The notes beneath the pieces are model-generated. The model saw only the letters and a program-made list of their open reading frames with translations, did no database searches and was not told where the DNA came from. A DNA stretch of 64,000 bases from Viscum album (taxonomy: Eukaryota; Streptophyta; Magnoliopsida; Santalales; Viscaceae), in the NCBI GenBank assembly GCA_963277665.1, contig OY728122.1, positions 2,129,348,024-2,129,412,023 of the forward strand, read 5' to 3'. The stretch's first letter is position 1; each line of letters opens with the position of its first letter. A program made the position numbers and the translations under genes. Of the stretch, positions 24,870 through 35,017 are shown piece by piece.

Positions 24870-26415
24870 TCCCAACCATAAAAATTTCCAAATATTGAGT
24901 TATGTTAAGAAATCTACATTATATCAGTTTTATGATCTTTTAATGTTTTTAACTTTAGAGATTTAGTCCTAAAATCATACATAAAAACAATATGAATACA
25001 ACATGGACAATTCTAGTATAATCTATTCATTTCATAAAGGGGAATTTTAAAATGAAACATGGGTTCTTTTCATGTTTAATCATCATGACTTTTCTTTCAT
25101 CCCATACAAGACTCTATTATCCCTTAAATCATGTGGAAAAAGTTTGAAAGCATGAGATGAGCATACAAATCTCAGTAAAGGATACACATAAAAGGGAAAT
25201 TGTTAGTCTAGAAAAAACTTTTATACCCTGAATACTTTATCATAAAGTTATGATTATTATAATAATAAAGTTTTAAATATATTCAGTTGATTATAAGCTC
25301 ACTGAAATCCATTTTTTAATCAAAATATTACCATAAAACCCATATAAAGCATAAATAACATATAATGGTAAATTGGGACCTAATCATACATTAATTTAAT
25401 AAACATATGAATGGAATCCATATATATCGCTCTTACAAATGAAATACCCATACATTCAACCTCCATAACCATTGCATTAGTGGTTATAACATAACAAACA
25501 TCTTTAGTTTATCACAGAACCAGTATTTTTTGGTTTATCAGGGAAACCCCTATATTTGTTATATCATATAACAACACATTAATTTTCAATGTACCCCTGT
25601 AAAATCATAACAAATTAAAGGTTTCAATTATTAACATTTCATTAGTAAAATTTCATTTGCAACCAAAAGAAATCATTTAAACGTTATTAAATTGTTAAAC
25701 GAATTTATAAACCATTTTCAATAATAAAATATCAAGAAAATGGAATAAGATACTTCTTTTCTCTTTTAGAAACATTATAGATTATAGAGGATTCCGAATA
25801 TTAAATAACGGTTAGGGTAGTAGAAAAGTAATTATAATTATATATGCTAAAAACAATCATTTATTCATTTTGTATAGAAAATAAAACACTTCATTTAACA
25901 AATTTCATTTTGAAGTAATTTTAAAGAAATTAAAAGTCAAATGGTATGATTATACACCTTTTAAAAGAAGGTGGTGTATAACATAAAAATATTCCTCAAT
26001 GAAAAAATATTAAGACAAAGACCCCTACCACTTGCAAAACACATGAATAAAAAAAATTAATGAAAAAAATTAAACAAAATTAAATATCCTAAAAATATAG
26101 TTAGTCATTACATAAGGTGTAAAAGTTTCTATATATACATCTTATAAAATTAAAAATATGCTAACATTGTGATATGAATCAGTGAAAAGAGATTGGGAGA
26201 AAATCAAATTCAAAGTTCACTTTATGAATAGTTTGTGATAAATTAAAAAGACCCCATTTTAAAACATTCATGTTCATATAAATACATTATTAAAACCCAT
26301 TTTGTAATCATGGACAATAAATATAATGATATATAAGAATAAATCATCAAAACATTATAATGAGTTTTTGAGTTAAAAAGTCCCTTACAACAAGTCTGAC
26401 TAGGCACATACAATA
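24870..26415 (-). repeat. Element E 3' LTR, distal part (left of copia insertion)
   Basis: Aligns by eye with 38370-39890. Anchors: 25402-25560 with 38900-39060 (including GGTTTATCA...GAACCA), 25950-26010 with 39430-39500 (TACACCTTxTAAAA...AAGGTGGTxTATAACAT), and 26210-26300 with 39700-39790 (AAAACATTCATGT). Identity is low and uneven, as expected for an old element. Confidence 0.65.
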
Positions 26416-27563
26416 TGTTGGAGTTGGTGGTCTAGAACCAACAACTTTTTACATTATTCATTAATAAAATCCTTATCACATCTTTATTGTTCTTCTGTGT
26501 GACAATGCATGAGATAATGTCCTAAGGACAGCTGTTGCATTAAAGGGTCGTATCAGATCCCTACTATGATGAGAACCCAGAAGTGGCATAACACTATTCT
26601 TGAATATATGTTCTATGGCCAGATGATATTATTTGAGGGACACAAATAATATGGGTCATTAGGGGTGAGGAATCATAAAACATTGAGGCACCTTCTCAGG
26701 GTGTGCGCCCTTGGTAAAATCCAAGAGGATATTATGAGAACAAGACCCACCAGTAGGAAATCCACATTTCTTATTGTCATTGGATGATCCTATCTGTGGA
26801 TGTGTGTATTGGTCCTTTGACATTAAGATTATTATTAATGGGTATTAAAACTTGTGAACTTAGATGTATTGACAAAAACTGTGATGACACACTGTTCGCA
26901 GCGAGGTAGGATACATTGGGTGCGTCATGAGTAATACTGCATTAATAGATAATGCGAGAAAGGATTTGTCCCTTATGTTCCATAATGGAAGTAGATATCT
27001 CAGGCCCTTTGATGGAATTGATATAGCCAAAATAAATCCATATCCATGGTAATGTGTGGGCGAGTTCAATTCTAGGAAGTCAAAGAAAGAATAATTGAGC
27101 ACATGGGTTGATGGAACTAGCATGTAACCTTCTTGATTAGAGATATAGAGACAAATGGATTATATTACACGGTAAGCGTTCATAGGAGGTGACACATCAT
27201 TGCGGCATTGACATCATTCTCTATGGGTTCCTTGGAATGTTGCAAGACGCAAACCTTGGACTTTAGGCAGGCTCCGCCTAATGCAACTGAGAAAGAGGCC
27301 TAGAGGGTCACATACTATGTGTGTCCATGTATCTCAGTTAAATATTAATTTAACAAGTTAAATAAATATTATTCCCGACTGTGGTTATATAATTATTTAA
27401 GGATACGTGATCGCATTTATTTCAACACTAGTTATTCGAGAGAATATATTGTGGGTGAAATAATATAATCATTAGCGAGTAATGCAATTACATTTATTTA
27501 AGAAATAAATTTCCATTACTCAAGGTCTAATAAATGTGATGGATAAAAATGGAAAGTAAAAGT

Positions 27564-27647
27564 ACACGTCGTGTGTATTAAATATACACGCCATGTAGTT
27601 TTATGGAAAACAAGTACACGTAGTGTATTAATTATTACATGTCGTGT
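27564..27647 (+). repeat. Two pairs of ACACGNCGTGT palindromes in the copia U3
   Basis: Copies at 27564-27574 (ACACGTCGTGT), 27586-27596 (ACACGCCATGT), 27616-27626 (ACACGTAGTGT) and 27637-27647 (ACATGTCGTGT). Starts within a pair are 22 and 21 bases apart. They lie 180-270 bp upstream of the TATA box. Confidence 0.75.
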
Positions 27648-27830
27648 GGTTTTCCAGTCGGGATTTTGAGGATATAATATTGTTTTATTAAATGATATTA
27701 ATTATAATTAGTATTGGCGCGTGTCAAGGAATTAATAATTCAACATGGGGTTTCAATAAGAGTTAATGAAATAAATAAAACGCGTAACGAGTTTATTTAT
27801 TGTCATAACTCTATTAACCTCAACCCCGCT

Positions 27831-27837
27831 TATAAAT
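27831..27837 (+). promoter_or_regulatory. TATA box of element B 5' LTR
   Basis: TATAAAT in the context CCCCGCTTATAAATATCC, about 550 bp before the LTR end. It is the best TATA candidate in the LTR. Confidence 0.6.
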
Positions 27838-28381
27838 ATCCTCACAACCCCAACACTTTTCATGAGCCATTGTTGAGCACAATGGATTTGGAAATAATCT
27901 CAATCCAAGTGAGAATTCCCTTTCCACCAAAAACACCCTCAAGTTATGAGAGAGAGATCCTCCACCGAATCAAGGCGGTCGAAGGCGGACAATGCAAGCG
28001 AAGGTTCTTCCGTGCTAGCACCCGGAGATCCCTTCGGCAACGTCCAGAGATACGTGGAGCACATGTGGATCACCGCTAGAGGAATCCAATACTTGGATTC
28101 TACAATGTAACAATGGATAAAAGGATCATGACCGGAGACATCGATGAAGAAAGAATTCCACCGAGGTAATTCTTGTGAATTAATTAAATTAATTATAACC
28201 AACATATGATGATCCTATCTCAATCATTCCTGGACTCTTCTTTTCTTTTTTCGTTCTTCGTTCCATTATGAAGATCTGGCGTTTTATATCGTGACAGATC
28301 TCGGATTGAACATTGTTTAACGCTAAAATTAAAGTTGGTAAATCCCACCAATGCGCTTCTGCTGTGCCCGGAACATACAAG

Positions 28382-28393
28382 TGGTATCAGAGG
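28382..28393 (+). other. Primer binding site of element B (initiator tRNA-Met type)
   Basis: TGGTATCAGAGG, two bases after the LTR end, complementary to the 3' end of initiator tRNA-Met, the common primer of plant copia elements. Confidence 0.9.
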
Positions 28394-30535
28394 GAGGTCA
28401 TATCGTTGATTATAATTATTTATTTTTTTGTTGGTGATTTACGCATTAAATAATTTAGTTATTTCAATTCATGTTTAATCATTCTGGAAATCTGAATCTC
28501 GAGATCTGTTCCTCCTCCCTCATTTCTCGTTCACCTCACAGAAACGAAATTTTCTTTTCATCTTGATTAAAATAAAATAGAGGAACTCATCTAGAGGAGA
28601 CAAACGTTTCTGGCCATGCAACACCAGAATACATGGCATGTATTCGAATGTACACGTCCTGTAGTCTAGGTTAAATGCATTGACTGATCCGCAAAATTAG
28701 GCCATGTATTGGATTCTTTATAAGAATTTAAGACACCGTGTGTTGACCAGAAACAGGTGGCACACAGTTTCAGGATTACACGTCGTGTGGTCAAATGAAC
28801 ACAGCGTGTAGTCCCTTCGGGTTAGGGTGGGGCCGTGTACCCCGTACACAGCTTTCCTGGCTGGAAACCCTGTAATGCGAAAACAACACGGCATGTGTCC
28901 TATAGAACACGCCGTGTACTCTGAAAATTTCTGAAGTACATTAACATGCCCTTCCCCCAGGCGTGTACTTCAGATTGACGGTGAAGAAAAGTACAGGCCG
29001 TGTAGTGGTAACAACATGTCGTGTACTCACCAAAATTATTCATATTTATTAAAACATGTTATTATATTATACAAACCCTTGAGACATGTACCATGGTGCA
29101 GTCGTAAAGCTGAGGCACAACACGTGATATGTGTTTTATATATATGTGTTTAATTTAACATTTGTGTAATGAATGGTAATTCACCAGGTTGCCTCCAAGG
29201 TACTGGTTACGTATAAGGATAATTTTAAATGAATTTATTTGTTTAAAATTATGCTGGATAAAAATCTCAAGGATGTTCAAGAAAGGGTTTAAGATAAAAG
29301 TATTGATTAATTAAATATAATTAATTAATTCGAGCCTGATTTATCATAAACAAGAAAGATTAAAGAATTGAATGTTAGTTTTATTTATGTGTAAATATCA
29401 TTTCATGTGTGGATGATCATGAGCTAGACTGAGACCTTTGTATGTGAATGGTTTCTTTAAATTTATTTATTTAAATTAAATTTGTTGTCCTGCGAGCCAT
29501 CTCCTCATTAATATGTAGGGTCTCCGCGCCCAAGGATTCTTTTATGTAAAAACCCTTTTACCCCTCACCTGTGTGTGAGATAAATGAATATGTAATGGAT
29601 GGATATCCCAAGCTAGTGGAGGCGACTCAAGTCAAGAGCCAATATGAAACCAATCCAAGGAGATACAAAGGTGGATAGGTGGAAAGCTATAAACACGAAA
29701 CTGAATGGTTCATGGTGTTTCTACCCTAGGTCTTGGGTTAGTTTATCAACTTCTAGATAAACCTACTAATACAAAAATCTCATGATCATAACATTTATTT
29801 TATTTTTATAAGTTACATGGTTTATTTATTGTGGGTGTGTTGTCACGATCACACAATTAATGAATTAAATGACCATACAAGATGGAACTAAAATAAAACC
29901 TGCTTATACGTAAATATTATCTTAGACATGGTTAATCACTTATGTATATCCCACTAAATATTAACAAGAATGTAATCAAAAAAAAATAAAATGGAAATTT
30001 ACATATAAGGATAAAATCCATCAAAAGAAATATTAAGTCGGTATATCCTTCCATAATCTTTGTTTGAATCGAACCATAGTTCAAAGTGCATAAACAACCC
30101 TATTAGGGGTGATTTCAATAATTGGGGAATTATAATTCAAGGTTTTGGGTTGGATTGACTTGGTTTGCATCAAGGGTTGACTTCCACAGCAGGACATGGT
30201 GTGACCAAGAGGCAATGGTTGAGGAAATCCAAAATAAAAGGATTTCTGGATTGGGGAGTCCACTCAGCAGATCAAGGAGTTGTGAGTTAATGCAGCGGGA
30301 ATTTGGAATGCCTAACTAAAACCTTTCAAGTTTCTTGACCAACCCTAGTTGGGGAAATGCGAAGGGAAATGTGGATCCTTGCCACTAGAATATTTAGGAA
30401 ACAAAGTATTCCGAAACCAATGGTGAGAGCTATTGTATTTTGATAAAATAGTGGGAGACTAAGAAGTATTAATTTATTTATTTTTCTCAGTTTTGTAATA
30501 AATTACTAATCCTTTGCTCATCTTAATTTTTAGAA
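28394..30535 (+). other. Long untranslated leader of element B
   Basis: About 2.1 kb before gag, long for a copia element. The first third carries the palindrome array (28631-29024). The rest contains small frames (30081-30319 on both strands) without recognisable motifs. Just before gag are a TTTTTCTCAG/TTTTG at ~30490 and AATTTTTAG/AAATG at 30533, which resemble splice acceptors and could matter for expression, but no donor was assigned. Confidence 0.55.
28631..29024 (+). repeat. Array of paired 11-bp palindromes in the copia leader
   Basis: Copies (consensus ACAYGNCRTGT) at 28631, 28652, 28778, 28799, 28886, 28907, 28993 and 29014 (start positions), plus a partial one at 28733. In each of the four pairs the starts are exactly 21 bases apart. 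The last three pairs recur at 108 and 107 bases. Because each copy is self-complementary, the two members of a pair can also pair with each other as an ~11-bp stem with a 10-base loop (8-10 of 11 positions complementary). Confidence 0.8.
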
Positions 30536-31340
30536 ATGACAAGAAAATAACTTCAAACATATCCTTGAAAACCATACTCGAGAAGGAAAACATTCTCACC
30601 GGTACCAATTTCCAAGAGTGGCAGAGGCGTTTACGCTTCATCCTTCACCACGAAAGGAAATTGTATGTGCTGGAAGATCCTATTCCAATTGTGCCTGGGA
30701 AAGAGGCCAGTGATGAGGAATTATCTCTCTATATTAAACACATGGATGATGCCATAGATGTCCAGTGTTTCATGCTATCAGCCATGTTCAATGAGATCTT
30801 GAATCAAACATGAAAACATGGATGTGTATAGCATGATGTCTCACCTTAAGGATCTCTACTGAGAGAAGGAGATACATGAGAGGTATGAGATCTCCAATGC
30901 TTTGTTTAAAAATAAGCTTGGAGAGTCTGCACCAGCTGCGCCTCATGTAGTCAATCTTATTGGCTACATTGAATGTCTCGACATATTAGGGATTAAATTC
31001 CCAGATGAGTTGCGTATAGATCCTATCCTATCATCACTACCCAAGACCTTCTCTAGATTCATTGTCAATTATAACATGAGCGGCAATGAGAAGGGTATAT
31101 CAGAGCTTCTGACCTTGATTCTCCAGGAAGACACGTACATGGGGCGTGACAAACCCGCAGTCCATGTGGTGAACTAGAAAAGGAAGGACAAGGAAAAGGG
31201 GCCAAAGACTAATAAACGGTCTGAAGCCCCTGAGCACCATCCCTCCATGAAGGGGAAGATCCAGAGGCAGGGAAAGGAACAGGAGGCGGTGTGTTTGTCA
31301 TGTGGAAAGTAGGGCCACTGGAAGAGGAACTGCACCTAGA
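30536..31340 (+). pseudogene. Gag pseudogene of element B
   Basis: The start codon in a family-like position is at 30536, but a one-base loss just after it puts the N-terminal part in another frame (30514-30813). That part reads as the copia gag domain: KTILEKENILTGTNF, EWQRRLRFILHHERKLYVL, then DAIDVQCFMLSAM. After a second shift near 30806 the frame used by the rest of the polyprotein takes over, with ERYEISNALF, HVVNLIGYIECLDILG, LPKTFSRFIVNYNMSG and SELLTLILQED. A basic stretch leads to one CX2CX4HX4C zinc knuckle, CLSCGK-stop-GHWKRNC (31292-31336), broken by a TAG. Gag would form the particle shell. This copy has at least two frameshifts and several stops and cannot make the protein. Confidence 0.88.
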
Positions 31341-31344
31341 AGTG

Positions 31345-31726
31345 TGGAGACTCTAAAGGTATGTTCGTTATTGAGTGAAATATTTCCATTTCTACACATT
31401 GGGTATTATATAAATCTTGTGGGGCACACATATGTATTCAAATGCAGGAACCAAGTAGAATTAGAAATATTTCCAGAGGATAGGTGGATCTTCGAGCAGC
31501 CAATGGAACAAGGGTGGTTGTGTTGGATATTGCCAAATAGAACCTCTCATTACCGACTGGCATGATTTTAGTTTTACATAACTGTTATTATGTGCCTAGT
31601 GTTACCAAGAACATAATTTCTGTATCTTTTTTGGATATGGATGGATTTATTTTAAAATTAGTAAATAAGGGTTGTATATTTTATAAGAACAATGTATGTA
31701 ATGGTATGGAACATTTTAATAATTGA
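31345..31726 (+). pseudogene. Aspartic protease pseudogene of element B
   Basis: In frame with the downstream integrase. The segment WVLYKSCGAHICIQMQ (from 31400) aligns with the copia protease start (WVLDTGCGAHIC), so the catalytic Asp-Thr-Gly is gone. Further family features are VDLRAANGTRVVVL, LHNCYYVPSVTKNIISVS and FLDMDGF (about 31480-31650), separated by three stops. The enzyme would normally cleave the gag-pol polyprotein; this copy is inactive. Confidence 0.8.
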
Positions 31727-32604
31727 TTGTATGTATTAAATTATGAAAACCAAGTGTTGGAAATCAATAACGAAAAAAACTCACTTGACTCATACATCAC
31801 ACAGTTGTGGCATCACCATCTCGGTCATGTAAATGAGAAGCGCTTGGCAAAGCTCTACCAAGATGAATATTCAGACTCTATTGATCTAAAACTAGTTGAT
31901 AGATGTCACACTTGTTTACAAGGTAAAATGACCAAGCCGCCTTTCGGTGGATAGGTTGAAAGGGCCACAAAGCTTCTAGGATTGGTACACACAGATGTAT
32001 ATGGACCATTTCCAGTAGAATCTAGAGTTGAATATTCTTACTTCATTACGTTTAATGATGATTTGAGTAGATAAGGATTTCTTTACTTAATGAGGTATAA
32101 GTCAGAATCCTTAGAGAAATTTAATGAATTCATGAATGAAGTAGAGAATCATCTTGGTAAGAAGATAAAGAATATTTGATTAGATTGAGGTGGAGAATAT
32201 CTGAACCAAGAGTTCATCGATCTTCTATAGGAGTTTGGGATTCTATCTCAGCTTAATCCTCCTTATACACCACAGTGGAACGGTTTTAGTGGAAGGAGTA
32301 ACCACACCTTGTTGGACACGGTGAGGACGATGATGAGTCATGTGGAACTTCCATTATCATTGTTGGGGATATGCATTACAAACTACAGCATACACATTAA
32401 ACTGAGTACCAACTAATGCGGAAAATGGAATCCCCTCCGAGTTATGGAGTGGAAAGAAACCCATTTTGTCGCATACACATGTATGGGGATGCGAGGCATT
32501 TTTTAAGGCCTTCTCAGGAAACAAACTAGTACCTTGGGGCACGAAGTGTATCGTTATAGGATATCCTAAGGAAAAGAAAAGATATTACCTATATAACCCT
32601 TAGA
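31727..32604 (+). pseudogene. Integrase pseudogene of element B
   Basis: The GAG-pre-integrase zinc domain is well kept: LWHHHLGHVNEKRLAKL and CHTCLQGKMTKPPF supply the HHCC residues. The catalytic core has the first Asp (HTDVYGPF, codon 31994-31996) and the second Asp (LD-stop-GGEY, 32183-32185), but the third acidic residue is Gly (GGA at 32291-32293 in NGFSGRSN, family NGVAERRN). Two TGA stops at 32177 and 32186 stand where the family has Arg, as expected from CGA to TGA decay. Near 32363 an extra base shifts the frame (LPLSL...WGYA). The shifted part (ENGIPSELWSGKKP, HVWGCEAFFKAF) runs until a compensating shift near 32604. Confidence 0.88.
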
Positions 32605-33853
32605 CAAGAAAGTGACTGTCACCAGACAAGCCATCTTTATTGAGAGGGAGCACATCCTCAAAAAGGATAGTGGGAACATGATTGAATTCGACGAAGTTGA
32701 TGCTCAAGATACATACGAGTTGGTATAGGAACAACTTCCACAGGTCCTCATGAAAGAGGTTCCTGAAACACAAGTACTGCGTAGGAGCTCAAGAGAGGTA
32801 AGGGAACCAGAGAGATTTGGCTTCCTAGACACCGAGGATGGTGAATCATTATTGTTGGATAATGATGAACCTCTCTCCTACAAGGAAGTAGTATAAATCT
32901 CAGAAGCTACATGATGGCTAGAAGCCTTGAATTCTGAGATGGATTCCATGTATTAGAACCAAGTCTGGGTTCTGGACGATGAGCCAGTTGATGTAAAGCC
33001 TATTGGATGCAAATGGGTATTCAAGAGAAAACTGGTCATGGAAGGTCAAGTAAGCACCTATAATGCAAGGTTAGGGGCTAAAGGATTTAGACAGCGTCAA
33101 GGAATTGACTATGATATAACCTTCTCACCAATTTCCATGTTTAAATCCATAAGAATCATACTTGCCATAGCAGCTTACCATGACTACAAGATTTGGAAAA
33201 TGGCTGTCAAAACAGCAGTCCTTAACAGGAACCTTCAGGAAGATGTCTATATGACACAACCAGAAGGGTTTGTGACACTAGGTGAAGCCAAACGGGTTTC
33301 CAAGTTGCAGAAATCCATTTATGGATTGAATCAAGCATCCAGGTCATGGAACACTCGATTTGATGAAGCCATAATGGAATTTTGTATCATTAAGAACGAA
33401 TGCGAGCCTTGTGTTTATAAGGGGTTTAATGGGAATGTGATCATTATCCTAGTAGTATATGTTGACGACATATTACTTATTGGAAATGATGTACCATTCT
33501 TATAGTCAGTTAAGGAGTGGATGAACAAGTGTTCCTCCATGAAAGACTTAGGAGAAGCATCCTACATTCTAGGGATCAAGATCATTCGTGATAGATCCAA
33601 GAGGCTTCTTGGACTAAGTCAGGGTACATACATTGACCAGATACTAAAGAGATTTATTATAGAACAATCCAAAAAGGGATTGGTTCCATTATCACATGGC
33701 CTATATCTTTGTAAGAAAAGGTGTCCTCAGACACAACAAGAGAAAGGTAGAATGAGTAAGATCCCATACGCTTCGGAAATAGGTTCCATCATGTATTTAA
33801 TATTATGTACCAGTCTTGATGTTGCCTATGCACTGAGCATGGTAGGCAGATAA
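32605..33853 (+). pseudogene. Reverse transcriptase pseudogene of element B
   Basis: After an acidic linker with several stops (32605-32960) the RT domain (RVT_2 type) begins at about 32970 with GCKWVFKRKL, then ARLGAKGFRQRQGIDYD, FSPISMFKSIRIILAIAAY, a SIYGLNQASRSWN block and YVDDILLIGND at 33461. The YVDD catalytic pair is intact. The first catalytic Asp is Ala instead (GCT at 33203-33205, KMAVKTAVLN for MDVKTAFLN). The longest uninterrupted piece is 155 codons (33038-33505), ended by TAG, and a second piece runs 33521-33853 with LGIKIIRDRSKRLLGLSQ. RT would copy the element's RNA into DNA; the Asp loss and stops make it inactive. Confidence 0.92.
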
Positions 33854-34447
33854 CAAGAAGATCCAGGAGAACAGTATTGGACTGCTGTTAAGACTATCCT
33901 TATGTATCTGAGAATAACTATGGATATGTTCCTGGTGTATGAATGAGACGAGGAGCTTGTCATCAAAGGGTATGCAGATGCTGGTTTTTAGATAGATAAA
34001 AACGATTTCAAGTCGCAATCTAGATATGTTTTCTGTCTCAATGGAGGAGCTGTGAGCTGGAAGAGTTCAAAGCAGCCAATTGTCGCCGATTCTACAGCAG
34101 ATTCAGAATATATAGAGGCTTCTGATGCAGCCAAGGAAGCCGTCTGGATTTGTAACTTTGTCTAGGAGCATGATGTGGTTCCTAGTTGTAAAGATCGCAT
34201 TAAATTTTATTGTGATAATACTGCAGCAGTGGATCTTGCAAAAGAACCAAGGTCACATCCACGGACAAAGCACATACTCCAGAAGTATCACCTCTTGAGG
34301 GATTTCTATCAGAGGGGTGAAGTTGTTGTGAGTAGAGTGTCCACGGAAGAGAACGTGGAGGACCCCATGACTAAAGACCTATCTCAGCAGAAGCATGAAT
34401 ATCATGTGAGAGCTAGCGGGTTAAAGGTTGTTAGCAGTTGGCTCTAG
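33854..34447 (+). pseudogene. RNase H pseudogene of element B
   Basis: Same frame as RT. Recognisable copia RNase H features in order: GYADAGF (first acidic residue, about 33970), [21 protein letters not shown] (Glu/Asp residues, about 34090-34150), YCDNTAAVDLAKEP (Asp, about 34210) and HPRTKHI with HLLRDFYQRGEVVV. Stops interrupt it at four or more sites, including 33851, 33943, 33989 and 34163. The last open piece (34175-34447) ends at the natural polyprotein stop just before the polypurine tract. Confidence 0.88.
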
Positions 34448-34450
34448 TCC

Positions 34451-34461
34451 AAGTGGGAGAC
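34451..34461 (+). other. Polypurine tract of element B
   Basis: AAGTGGGAGAC directly before the 3' LTR, in the position and form (CAAGTGGGAGA) usual for plant copia elements. Confidence 0.8.
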
Positions 34462-34937
34462 TATTGGAGTTGGTGGTCTAGAACCAACTACTTTGTACAT
34501 TATTCATTAATAAAAGCCTTATCATATCTTGATTATTCTTCTGCGTGAAAATTCATGTGATAATGTCCTAAGGACAGCTATTTCATTGAAGGGTTATAGC
34601 GGATCCCTGCTATGATGAGAACCCAGAAGTTCCATAACACTGTTCTTGAATATATGTTCTATGGCCGGATGATATTATTTGAGGGACACAAATAATACAG
34701 GTCATTAGGGGTGAGGACTCTTAAAACTTCGAGGAACCTTCTCATGGTGTGAACCCTTGGTAATATTCATGAGGATATTATGAGAATGAGACCCGCCCGT
34801 AGGAAATCCACATTTCCTAGTGTCATTGGATGTTCCTATCTTCGGACGTGTGTATTGGTTCTTAGACTTTAAGATTATTATTAATGGGTATTACAACTCG
34901 CGCACTTAGATGTATTAACGAAAACAGTGACGACACA
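34462..34937 (+). repeat. Truncated 3' LTR of element B (476 bp)
   Basis: Starts TATTGGAGTTGG (first G of TG changed) and follows the 5' LTR up to GACGACACA, after which similarity stops. It lacks the TATA box, R, U5 and the palindromes. About 1.5 kb is missing. Confidence 0.88.
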
Positions 34938-35017
34938 TTTTGACATTTTTCATTATTGGATGTCTCTGAGTCTAAATCCATTACTCAAATAAAAATTAGA
35001 CACATTTTGACATTTTT
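34932..35017 (+). repeat. 19-bp direct repeat at the copia/E junction
   Basis: GACACATTTTGACATTTTT occurs at 34932-34950, across the truncation point, and again at 34999-35017 in E LTR sequence. It looks like local copying or template switching during repair of the deletion. Confidence 0.7.

Larger units (their letters stand above)
26416..28379 (+). repeat. 5' LTR of element B (about 1964 bp)
   Basis: Starts TGTTGGAGTTGG and ends ...GGAACATACA just before the primer site. A TATA box at 27831-27837 places the transcription start near 27860, giving a U3 of ~1.45 kb and R-U5 of ~0.5 kb. Four copies of an 11-bp palindrome lie in U3 at 27564-27647. A 121-codon open frame at 27714-28079 runs across the TATA box and resembles no known protein, so I treat it as chance. 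Confidence 0.85.
26416..34937 (+). mobile_element. Element B: decayed Ty1/copia retrotransposon nested in element E
   Basis: Order of parts: 5' LTR (26416-28379), primer site (28382-28393), long leader, gag, protease, integrase, RT, RNase H, polypurine tract, and a 3' LTR truncated after 476 bp (34462-34937). Integrase before RT defines copia. The aligned parts of the two LTRs differ at roughly 57 of 475 positions by my count (about 88% identity), so the insertion is old. The coding part stays in one frame from ~30806 to 34447 except for a shifted stretch 32363-32604, but has many stops. The lost 3' LTR end and the missing E LTR segment are best explained by one deletion across the junction. 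Confidence 0.9.

Noticed and set aside
27714..28079. 121-codon open frame in the copia 5' LTR
   Set aside because: Runs through the TATA box and the predicted transcription start; no recognisable protein features.
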